DNA of 64,000 nucleotides. Source: a bacterium (lineage in GTDB: Bacteria; Zhuqueibacterota; Zhuqueibacteria; Zhuqueibacterales; Zhuqueibacteraceae). Below, piece after piece: positions 1-6,962 of this stretch. The notes beneath the pieces were generated by a model, which had not been told where the DNA came from, made no database searches, and was given only the letters and a program-made list of their open reading frames with translations. Position 1 is the stretch's first letter; each line of letters starts with the position of its first letter. The stretch is from positions 1 through 64,000 of the forward strand of contig JAKLJX010000003.1 of assembly GCA_023150945.1 (NCBI GenBank), given 5' to 3'. Position numbers and translations under genes: made by a program.

Positions 1-138
1 CAACAGCAAAAGAACAATAAATCAAAATCACCCCAGTTCTCACAAATTTGGGTAACATTTAATTTTGAGGCAACGGGACGGGATCAGCGCAGATCAGGAC
101 GGTGGAAGCTATGGCAAAGGCCTGCTGATCAGGTGAGT

Positions 139-1143
139 TCATTCCGCCGGTGGCGGCGGTGCGGTGGCCAGAGGCGCGTCGGGCTGGCGGCGAAAGCCGG
201 CCAGTCTCTCGCGGAAATCCGCGAGCACGCAAATTCGTTCCGCGCCGATTTCGTCCAGCACCCGGTGGTAGCTCTGCGCGGCCCGGCCGCCGACGATGAT
301 GGCGATGGCGGGATGCAAATAGTGCCGCAATCGGCGCAGCTCGTGTTCCAGGAGAGGATCATCATCCGGATAGACGACGCTCAACGCCACGATTTGCGCC
401 TGGTTGAATTCCAGCGCCGCAGCAATTTCCTCGGCGGGCAGGTTGGGGCCGAGGTAGGTTGTCCGCCATCCCATAGCCGAGGCGGTGGCGGCCGCCAGAA
501 TCGCGCCCAACTCGTGAATCTGGCCGGCGGGCGTTGTGATCACCATGTTGGGAGCGCCCGGCAAGGCCTCTTGTGGACTGCGAATCGTTGACCAGAAGGA
601 CCGGATCGCTGCAGTGAGCAGATGCTCATGCACCACTCGCAAGGTTCCCACCTGCCACAACTCGCCCACCTCGTGAATGAGCGGCACCAGGACTTGATCG
701 ATCAAAACCGGCCGGCTCAGCGCCACCGCAGCGCGCGCGATGGCGCGTTCCAATTCCATCGCATCCAGGCGCCGCACTGCTGCCAGGCAAGCCTCGACGT
801 GCACGGAGTCCTGCGCGGCGGGCGCAGATGACATCGCCGACCTTTGCGCGTTCAGCACACTCGCGACCGCCGGTTCGCGCGCCGGTGCGCCTTCCAACGC
901 GATGAGTTGGCGCAATCTTTCCGTCGGCAACTTTGCGACGTGGCCGATGCCGTGGCCCAGGTCAACCGCCTTGCGCAGCAGAGTGAAGCGCTCGATATCT
1001 GCTTCGGAGTACATGCGGCGGTTGGTATGCGAACGCTGCGGCACAACTGCGCCATACCGGCGTTCCCAGATTCGAATCACGTGCGGAGAAAGCCCTGTAC
1101 GACGCGCCACGATGTTTATCGGATACCTGTTCTCTCTGTCCAT
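139..1143 (-). CDS. MerR-family, B12-dependent photoreceptor regulator (CarH/LitR-like)
   Basis: A 334-aa transcription factor. Residues 8-75 form a MerR winged helix (VIRIWERRYG and NRRMYSEADI are visible). A helical bundle follows, then a cobalamin-binding Rossmann domain. The CarH signature W-x9-E-H is present as W163, E173, H174, and the lower cobalt ligand motif H-x-x-G is H210-ELG. In characterised CarH/LitR proteins adenosylcobalamin drives tetramer formation and repression in the dark, and light breaks the tetramer. The gene is divergent from a photolyase operon, as expected for a light-response repressor. An in-frame ORF extends upstream to 1215 but would run through the promoter, so ATG at 1143 was chosen; it also gives a canonical MerR N-terminus. 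The C-terminus is Pro/Ala-rich. B12 binding is well supported by motifs; light sensing is inferred. Confidence 0.9.
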   Translation of the reverse strand: MDRENRYPINIVARRTGLSPHVIRIWERRYGAVVPQRSHTNRRMYSEADIERFTLLRKAVDLGHGIGHVAKLPTERLRQLIALEGAPAREPAVASVLNAQRSAMSSAPAAQDSVHVEACLAAVRRLDAMELERAIARAAVALSRPVLIDQVLVPLIHEVGELWQVGTLRVVHEHLLTAAIRSFWSTIRSPQEALPGAPNMVITTPAGQIHELGAILAAATASAMGWRTTYLGPNLPAEEIAAALEFNQAQIVALSVVYPDDDPLLEHELRRLRHYLHPAIAIIVGGRAAQSYHRVLDEIGAERICVLADFRERLAGFRRQPDAPLATAPPPPAE

Positions 1144-1150
1144 AGTTTTG

Positions 1151-1179
1151 AAGATAACATTATGTCTAATATTTGTCAA
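1151..1179 (-). promoter_or_regulatory. Consensus promoter of the CarH-like regulator gene, predicting a leaderless mRNA
   Basis: On the minus strand TTGACA (1174-1179) and TATCTT (1151-1156) are separated by exactly 17 bp. Only seven bases separate the -10 box from the ATG at 1143. Transcription should therefore start at or within a base or two of the initiation codon, giving a leaderless message with no room for a ribosome-binding site. The -35 box lies inside the 19-bp repeat, consistent with autorepression. Confidence 0.8.
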
Positions 1180-1181
1180 TA
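1163..1181. promoter_or_regulatory. Operator copy 1 of the CarH-like regulator
   Basis: The 19-mer TGTCTAATATTTGTCAATA is the exact reverse complement of the copy at 1239-1257. It covers the -35 box and part of the spacer of the regulator's own promoter. Its position and perfect duplication at both divergent promoters make it the likely binding site of the MerR-type repressor. A shorter related stretch, TTGACAAAT, lies at 1204-1212 between the two copies and could be a third half-site. Confidence 0.75.
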
Positions 1182-1238
1182 TAAATTTTCGATTTATCGC
1201 TAGTTGACAAATCACAGTTCAAAAAATTAGCAAAATAT

Positions 1239-1257
1239 TATTGACAAATATTAGACA
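1239..1257. promoter_or_regulatory. Operator copy 2 of the CarH-like regulator
   Basis: TATTGACAAATATTAGACA is the perfect inverted copy of the 1163-1181 element. It overlaps the -35 box and spacer of the rightward promoter. Repressor bound here would block transcription toward the photolyase operon. Confidence 0.75.
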
Positions 1258-1269
1258 AAATGCTATATT
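1241..1269 (+). promoter_or_regulatory. Consensus sigma-70 promoter reading toward the photolyase operon
   Basis: TTGACA (1241-1246), a 17-bp spacer and TATATT (1264-1269) make an almost ideal housekeeping promoter. The predicted start is near 1276, about 330 nt before the photolyase ATG. The transcript would have to cross the terminator-like hairpin at 1540-1578 to reach the genes. Confidence 0.8.
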
Positions 1270-1539
1270 GCGCCAGTGTTTTAGAAACGTCAGCCATCAC
1301 CGAAGTCTGCAAGATCTGGCGGCCGGTGTTGACAAAAGTGTGAAGCAACAAGGGGTGTTCGTCGGCAGCAGTTGGCGCAAGCGGCCGTGACTGCACGCAG
1401 TGAGTTCAAGGCGGTTGATTCATCATAACAAAAGAAGCTGAGAACCTCATGCCAGTGAAAACCATGAGTGATTGCATGTGAACGTTCAGAAAAATATGAG
1501 AGGTTCGATCTGATCTCGAAGTTCTCGGTTTTCTTACCT

Positions 1540-1578
1540 GACGGCGGTTGGAACCTCTTTCCTCCCGCCGTCTTTTTT
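1540..1578 (+). terminator. Intrinsic terminator or attenuator in the photolyase leader
   Basis: GACGGCGG (1540-1547) pairs with CCGCCGTC (1565-1572) across a 17-nt loop and is followed at once by six T residues. It lies between the promoter at 1241-1269 and the photolyase start at 1605. It could end a separate small transcript of about 300 nt or attenuate the operon. Confidence 0.6.
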
Positions 1579-1604
1579 GTGTTCACGATCTGATTCGAAA
1601 ATCC

Positions 1605-3275
1605 ATGCGCCGGTTTTACCAGCAACTCAACCGCACCGCGCTCGCTTCCGCCAACCGCCGCTGGCTGTTTGTGCCCTATGACCAGCTTGCGGGCCAAATC
1701 GGGCCGGTCGGCCGCGAGAATCCTCGCGAGCTTGGCATTGTGGTGATTGAAAACACCTGGAAAGCGAGCCGGCGGCCCTATCATAAACAAAAGCTGGCTT
1801 TGCTGCTGGCAAATTTGCGCCACTTTGCGGTAGAACAGGCCAGCCGTGGCGTTGCTGTCCGTCATGTCGTAGCTGCCGCGCCCTATTGCGAAGCCCTGCG
1901 GCCTTTGGTGGCTGAGCTTGGCCCGCTGCGCGTCATGGAGCCGGCCGAACGTGAGCTGCGGGTCGACCTCCAGCCGTTGATTGATGAAGGTGGACTGCAA
2001 GTGATTCCGCACGAGGGTTGGCTGACCACCACTGCGCAATTCTTCGCCAGCAGAAGCAAGGGAGGCGCCTGGCGCATGGACGCCTTCTACCGTCACGTTC
2101 GCCGCGCGAGCGGTATCCTCATGAAAGACGGCAAACCGTTGGGCGGCAAATTCAGCATGGACGCGGCCAATCGCCAGCAGTGGAAAAACGGCCCAGCCGC
2201 CCCGGCGCTTCCGGTTTTTACTCCCGATGACCTCACCGGCGAAGTCGCAGAACTGATCGAAACGCGCTTTGCGCATCATCCCGGCCGGCTGGACTTGCGC
2301 ATGTTGCCCGCGAGTCGCGAAGACGCAGAGGCGTTGTGGGATTGGGCAAAGCGTGAATGTCTGCCGCTCTTCGGGCCTTATGAAGACGCCATGTCCGCCC
2401 GCTCGCGCAGCTTGTTTCATACCCGGCTCTCCGCTTTGTTGAATCTGCAGCGCCTGTTGCCCGCGCGTGTGGTCAATGAGGCCGAGAATCTCGACATTCC
2501 TCTCGCGAGCAAAGAGGGCTTCATTCGGCAGATTCTGGGATGGCGTGAGTTCGTGCACCACGTGCACGTGGCCACGGATGGTTTCCGCCGACTCCCGGAC
2601 AGGGAGATTGCCGTGGCCGCTTCACCGGGCGATGCTGGCTATCAACGCTGGGCCAATCCGCAATGGCGCGCTTCCCATCTCCCAGGTGCGGCCGATGAGG
2701 GCGGCGCGATGCCGGCTTTCCTGGGCGGAACCACACCGCTGCCGCCGGCGTTTTGGGGCCAGCCCTCGGGACTGGCCTGCCTCGATGAAGTCGTGCAAGG
2801 CGTTTGGGAAGAAGGCTACAGCCATCACATTACCCGCCTGATGGTGCTGGCCAATCTCGCCACGCTGCTCGACGTGTCGCCGCGCGAACTGACCGACTGG
2901 TTTTGGGTAGCCTACACCGATGCCTATGATTGGGTGGTCGAGCCGAATGTCTTGGGCATGGGCACGTTCGCGATCGCGGATTTGATTACCACCAAGCCTT
3001 ATGTCGCAGGCGCAGCGTATCTTCATCGCATGAGCGATTATTGCCGTGAGTGCCGCTTTGATCCCAAATCGAGTTGTCCGTTCACGCCGTTGTACTGGGC
3101 CTTTCTCGGCCGGCACGAAGCGAAACTGCGACACAACGACCGGCTCAAACTCGTGCTGGCCGCGCTGCGCAAACGCCCTGCCCATCGGCGCCGGCGCGAA
3201 GCGCAGGTGTTTGAGCATGTGCGCAGCACTTTGCGCGATGGCGAAGCGCTGAATCCCGCAGGAATGCCGGCATGA
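1605..3275 (+). CDS. Cryptochrome/photolyase of the iron-sulfur (FeS-BCP, PhrB-like) family
   Basis: A 556-aa flavoprotein of the deoxyribodipyrimidine photolyase-related family, which repairs (6-4) UV photoproducts or acts as a light-sensing cryptochrome. The C-terminal helical FAD domain carries all four cysteines expected for the 4Fe-4S cluster: one in SGLACLDEV, and three in YCRECRFDPKSSCPF just before PLYWAFL. The last cysteine loop is a few residues shorter than in Agrobacterium PhrB as I recall it. The conserved GYSHHITRLMVL motif is present. An upstream in-frame start at 1548 lies inside the terminator hairpin, so ATG 1605 was chosen; there is no clear Shine-Dalgarno sequence. It heads a tightly packed operon divergent from the CarH-like regulator, which suggests light-induced expression. 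Confidence 0.9.
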   Translation: MRRFYQQLNRTALASANRRWLFVPYDQLAGQIGPVGRENPRELGIVVIENTWKASRRPYHKQKLALLLANLRHFAVEQASRGVAVRHVVAAAPYCEALRPLVAELGPLRVMEPAERELRVDLQPLIDEGGLQVIPHEGWLTTTAQFFASRSKGGAWRMDAFYRHVRRASGILMKDGKPLGGKFSMDAANRQQWKNGPAAPALPVFTPDDLTGEVAELIETRFAHHPGRLDLRMLPASREDAEALWDWAKRECLPLFGPYEDAMSARSRSLFHTRLSALLNLQRLLPARVVNEAENLDIPLASKEGFIRQILGWREFVHHVHVATDGFRRLPDREIAVAASPGDAGYQRWANPQWRASHLPGAADEGGAMPAFLGGTTPLPPAFWGQPSGLACLDEVVQGVWEEGYSHHITRLMVLANLATLLDVSPRELTDWFWVAYTDAYDWVVEPNVLGMGTFAIADLITTKPYVAGAAYLHRMSDYCRECRFDPKSSCPFTPLYWAFLGRHEAKLRHNDRLKLVLAALRKRPAHRRRREAQVFEHVRSTLRDGEALNPAGMPA

Positions 3276-4720
3276 GTGGCTCCTCTCAACCATTGCTGCT
3301 TCTGACTGGCGCCACCGGCTATGTCGGCGGCCGCCTGTTGAAAGCGCTCGAAGCCAGGGGATTCCGGGTGCGCTGTCTGGCGCGCCGTCCCGAATTTCTG
3401 GCAGCGCGAGTTGGCGCCAACACCGCGATTGTCAAGGGGGATGTGTTGGAGGCGAGTTCGCTGCCGGCGGCGCTCGCAGGTGTGCACACGGCCTATTACA
3501 TGGTTCACTCCATGGGTTCGGCCGGCACCTTCGAGGAGCAAGACCGCCGCGCGGCGCGCAATTTCGCCGAAGCAGCCCGTCGCGCCGGTGTGCGCCGCCT
3601 GATCTATCTGGGCGGCTTGGGCAAGGACGATGCCCTTTCCCCGCATCTCGACAGCCGCCAGGAAGTCGGACGCCTCCTGCGTGAGTCGGGTGTGCCGACG
3701 GTGGAACTGCGCGCCTCGATCATCATCGGCTCGGGCAGCCTGTCTTTCGAAATGATTCGCGCGTTGGTGGAAAAACTGCCGGTGATGATTACGCCACGCT
3801 GGACGAGCTCGCTGGCGCAACCCATCGCGATCGAAGACGTGATTGCCTATCTCATGGCCGCGCTGGAAGTGCCGGCGGAAGGCGTCTTCGAAATCGGCGG
3901 CGCCGACCAGGTTTCCTATCTTGATCTCATGAAAGAATACGCCCGCCAGCGCGGCTTGCAGCGCCTGATCATTCCGGTGCCCATGCTCACCCCGCGGCTG
4001 TCGAGCTTGTGGCTGGGTTTGGTGACGCCATTGTACGCGCGCGTCGGCCGCAAATTGATCGACAGCGTGCGGCATGACACGGTGGTCACTGACCAGCGCA
4101 GTCTGGCTACCTTCGCCATTCAACCGCGCGGCATCCGTGCCGCCATTGCCCGGGCGCTGGCGCATGAAGATCGTGAGTTTGCTGAGACCCGCTGGTCGGA
4201 TGCGCTGTCTTCTCCCGGTCAGCTTCGCAGTTGGGGCGGCGTCAAGTTCGGCACGCGGCTGGTGGATTCACGCTCGGCACAGGTGACCAGCTCTCCGGCT
4301 GCGGCCATGGCGCCGATTCGCCGCATCGGCGGAAAGACCGGGTGGTATTACGGCAATTGGCTGTGGCGTCTGCGCGGGTTCATTGATTTGCTGTTCGGCG
4401 GCGCGGGGCTGCGCCGCGGCCGCCGCGATCCGGAGTGGCTCGCGCCCGGTGACACGGTGGACTTTTGGCGCGTCGAGGCTTTTGAACCTGACCGGCTGCT
4501 GCGTTTGTCAGCGGAGATGAAAGTGCCGGGCCGCGCCTGGCTGCAGTTCGAAGTCGAGCCGCGCGCGGGCGGTGCCAGCGTGCGGCAAACGGCGATCTTC
4601 GATCCCGCCGGAATTTTGGGCTTATTGTATTGGTATGCGCTGTATCCCCTGCATGAAATCGTGTTCGCCGGCATGTTGCGCGGCGTGGTGCAGGCGATTG
4701 ACCAGAAGGAAAAAAAGTGA
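3272..4720 (+). CDS. NAD(P)-binding short-chain dehydrogenase with C-terminal DUF2867 domain
   Basis: A 482-aa two-domain protein. Residues 1-300 are an atypical SDR / NmrA-like Rossmann fold with the dinucleotide motif TGATGYVGG near the N-terminus, followed by RRLIYLGGLG. The remaining ~170 residues match the DUF2867 type, which often follows this kind of SDR and ends near a YWYALYPLHEIVF stretch. The start overlaps the photolyase stop by 4 bp (ATGA), so the two are translationally coupled. Such SDR-DUF2867 proteins commonly sit beside photolyases and light-regulated genes. The substrate is unknown; a pigment or lipid redox step is a guess. Confidence 0.85.
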   Translation: MSGSSQPLLLLTGATGYVGGRLLKALEARGFRVRCLARRPEFLAARVGANTAIVKGDVLEASSLPAALAGVHTAYYMVHSMGSAGTFEEQDRRAARNFAEAARRAGVRRLIYLGGLGKDDALSPHLDSRQEVGRLLRESGVPTVELRASIIIGSGSLSFEMIRALVEKLPVMITPRWTSSLAQPIAIEDVIAYLMAALEVPAEGVFEIGGADQVSYLDLMKEYARQRGLQRLIIPVPMLTPRLSSLWLGLVTPLYARVGRKLIDSVRHDTVVTDQRSLATFAIQPRGIRAAIARALAHEDREFAETRWSDALSSPGQLRSWGGVKFGTRLVDSRSAQVTSSPAAAMAPIRRIGGKTGWYYGNWLWRLRGFIDLLFGGAGLRRGRRDPEWLAPGDTVDFWRVEAFEPDRLLRLSAEMKVPGRAWLQFEVEPRAGGASVRQTAIFDPAGILGLLYWYALYPLHEIVFAGMLRGVVQAIDQKEKK

Positions 4721-4729
4721 GGGCGGCCG

Positions 4730-5974
4730 ATGTCTGACGCTGAAGTCATCATCATCGGCGCGGGGCTGGCCGGCCTGTGCTGTGCCCGGCGCCTGCAGGC
4801 AGAAGGCGTTCCGTACCTGCTGCTCGAGGCCGCGGACGCTGCCGGTGGCCGCGTGCGCACCGACGAGTTGGAAGGATTCCTGCTCGATCGCGGCTTTCAA
4901 GTCTTGTTTACGGCTTATCCCGAGGCCGCGCGCACGCTTGATTATGCCGGCCTCGATTTGAAGCCTCTCTACCCCGGGGCGCTGGTGCGCCATGGCGGCC
5001 GATTTCACCGCCTCGCAGATCCCTGGCGCCGGCCGTTCGACGGCATCAGAACTCTCTTCTCGCCGGCCGGAACGCTGGCCGACAAGATCAGGATGGCGGC
5101 GCTGCGGCGCCGTGTGCGCAACACTGCGCTGGAAGACCTGCTGCAACGGCCGGAAACCTCGACGCGGGAAGCGCTGCATGCTGCCGGCTTCTCCGCGAAG
5201 ATCATCACGCGTTTTTTCCAGCCGTTTTTCGGTGGAATTTTTCTCGAGCCGGAATTGGAAACCTCCAGCCGCATGTTCGATTTCGTGTTCCGCATGCTGG
5301 CTGCGGGAGAAACCGCGCTGCCGGCGCGGGGCATGGGCAGCATTCCGGCGCAACTCGCCGCGGCCTTGCCCGCGGCAGCCGTGCGCTGGCATTGCCGCGT
5401 GAACCGGATCACAACGAACACCGTCACGCTCGACACCGGCGAGCGGCTGACGGCGCGCGCCATCGTCATCGCCACGGACGGCCCGGAAGCAACGCGCTTG
5501 TGGCCCGAACTGCCGGCGGTGCCGATGCAGCGGGTGTTGTGCTTCTATTATGCCGCACAACAAGCACCCCTCGAGGAACCGATTTTGCTTTTGAATGGTG
5601 AGGGAGATGGCCCGGTCAACAATGTTTGCGTGCCCAATCTCGTGGCGCCGGACTATGCCCCGGCGGGCGCCCATCTGATTTCCGCAACGGTACTGAACAC
5701 GGTATTGCAGGATGAAAAGCAGCTCGAGCTGTCGGTGCGCATGCAGCTTGCCAAATGGTTCGGCGTGCAAGCCCAACGCTGGCGTCTCTTGAAAATCTAC
5801 CGGTTGGCGCACGCCCTGCCCCGGCAAGTGCCGCCGGCGCTGCAACCGCCGCAACGGCCTGTCCGCTTGCGGCCCGGACTTTACGTCTGCGGTGATCACC
5901 GTGACAATGCTTCGATCAACGGCGCCATGGTCTCCGGCCGCCGCGCCGCCGAGGCGATTCTCGCGGAGCTGTAG
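4730..5974 (+). CDS. FAD-dependent amine-oxidase / phytoene-desaturase-like oxidoreductase
   Basis: A 414-aa flavoprotein. The N-terminal dinucleotide motif is VIIIGAGLAGL, followed by the E at the end of strand two and the GGRVRT motif typical of protoporphyrinogen oxidase, amine oxidase and carotenoid desaturase relatives. The C-terminal FAD motif is near LYVCGDHRDNASINGAMVSG. It starts 9 bp after the SDR stop and is the third gene of the light-linked operon. Related proteins are usually annotated only as NAD(P)/FAD-dependent oxidoreductases. No carotenoid synthase lies in the window, so a carotenoid role is possible but not shown. Confidence 0.85.
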   Translation: MSDAEVIIIGAGLAGLCCARRLQAEGVPYLLLEAADAAGGRVRTDELEGFLLDRGFQVLFTAYPEAARTLDYAGLDLKPLYPGALVRHGGRFHRLADPWRRPFDGIRTLFSPAGTLADKIRMAALRRRVRNTALEDLLQRPETSTREALHAAGFSAKIITRFFQPFFGGIFLEPELETSSRMFDFVFRMLAAGETALPARGMGSIPAQLAAALPAAAVRWHCRVNRITTNTVTLDTGERLTARAIVIATDGPEATRLWPELPAVPMQRVLCFYYAAQQAPLEEPILLLNGEGDGPVNNVCVPNLVAPDYAPAGAHLISATVLNTVLQDEKQLELSVRMQLAKWFGVQAQRWRLLKIYRLAHALPRQVPPALQPPQRPVRLRPGLYVCGDHRDNASINGAMVSGRRAAEAILAEL

Positions 5975-6106
5975 GAGCAAGGCGGCGCCGCACCGGCTCA
6001 AAGAAGTTGGGAATGATTTCAGTCAAAACCATTATGGGCACAACCATCTGCTCGGCTGTCGTGCTGAAAATTGTTTGCCATGGATTAACTTGTTAGGAGA
6101 AAGCTC

Positions 6107-6724
6107 ATGCCCACCATGACTCTCAAATCCTCCAAGGCGGCCGCCAAACCTGCTGCCAGCCGCCCACCTGCGCCCGCGCGATCAACCGCCAAACCGCCGG
6201 CAACGCGCAAGCTCACGCCCGGCTCGTCCCGCACCGCCGCGACTGCCGGACAAAGCAACGGCAACGGTACCTCGCTCACCGCCGGGCAAATCGCGCCGGA
6301 TTTCGCTCTGCCGGACGATCGCGGTCAGCTCGTGCGTCTGTCAAACTACCGTGGCAGAAAGGTCGTGCTCTACTTCTATCCGGAAGACGACACCCCGGCG
6401 TGCACGCGCGAAGCCTGCGCCTTCCGTGACCGCTTCGGCGATATTCAGTTGCACGGCGCCGTCATTTTGGGCGTGAGCGCCGATCCGGTGGAATCACACC
6501 GGAAGTTCAAAGCCAAGTATCGCCTGAATTTCCCGCTGCTGAGTGACGCCGATCGCAAAGTGCTCAGGGCCTACGACGTTTGGCAGGAGAAAACCATGTT
6601 CGGCCGCACCTACATGGGCGTGGTGCGCTCGACGTTCATCATTGATGAAACCGGCCGCATCGCCAAAGTCTTCACAAAGGTGAAAGTCGATGGCCATGCT
6701 GCCGAAGTGGTGGCGACGCTGTGA
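6107..6724 (+). CDS. Peroxiredoxin of the BCP/PrxQ family with a basic Ala/Pro/Lys-rich N-terminal tail
   Basis: A 205-aa thiol peroxidase that reduces hydrogen and organic peroxides using thioredoxin. The catalytic segment is YFYPEDDTPACTREAC: the peroxidatic Cys follows TPA and the resolving Cys lies five residues later, the PrxQ arrangement. The domain begins around residue 60 (AGQIAPDFALPDDRGQL). The first ~58 residues are low complexity, rich in Ala, Pro, Lys, Arg and Ser, unlike standard ~150-aa BCP proteins; this tail resembles bacterial histone-H1-like tails. A Shine-Dalgarno TAGGAGAAA precedes the ATG. It lies 132 bp downstream of the photolyase operon and would fit an oxidative or light-stress response. 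Confidence 0.9.
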   Translation: MPTMTLKSSKAAAKPAASRPPAPARSTAKPPATRKLTPGSSRTAATAGQSNGNGTSLTAGQIAPDFALPDDRGQLVRLSNYRGRKVVLYFYPEDDTPACTREACAFRDRFGDIQLHGAVILGVSADPVESHRKFKAKYRLNFPLLSDADRKVLRAYDVWQEKTMFGRTYMGVVRSTFIIDETGRIAKVFTKVKVDGHAAEVVATL

Positions 6725-6962
6725 ATCTCCGCTCTGCGCGCGGCGGCGACGGTCCCGGCAATGGCGGGGAGTACGCGGCTGGCTGCGGGAGCACGTTCAC
6801 CGCGCTGTCCTCCCGTTGTCTTTCCGAAGGAACCTGGTGAAGACTCAAGCACAACGCCGAGTACCTTGCAAGATTCCTGCGGAACGACGTTTTGAACAAT
6901 TCATGCGAATCGAGGCACGCGCATACCCGTCTTGCGCTGTTGCCGTGCAAAAGGGCACTTCT

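Noticed and set aside
1449-1481. A ten-codon leader peptide in the photolyase leader
   Set aside because: No Shine-Dalgarno and no run of regulatory codons; kept only as a possibility within the leader finding.
4730-5974. A dedicated phytoene desaturase (crtI) call
   Set aside because: The fold is shared with many amine-oxidase-like enzymes and no carotenoid synthase is nearby, so only the superfamily was assigned.
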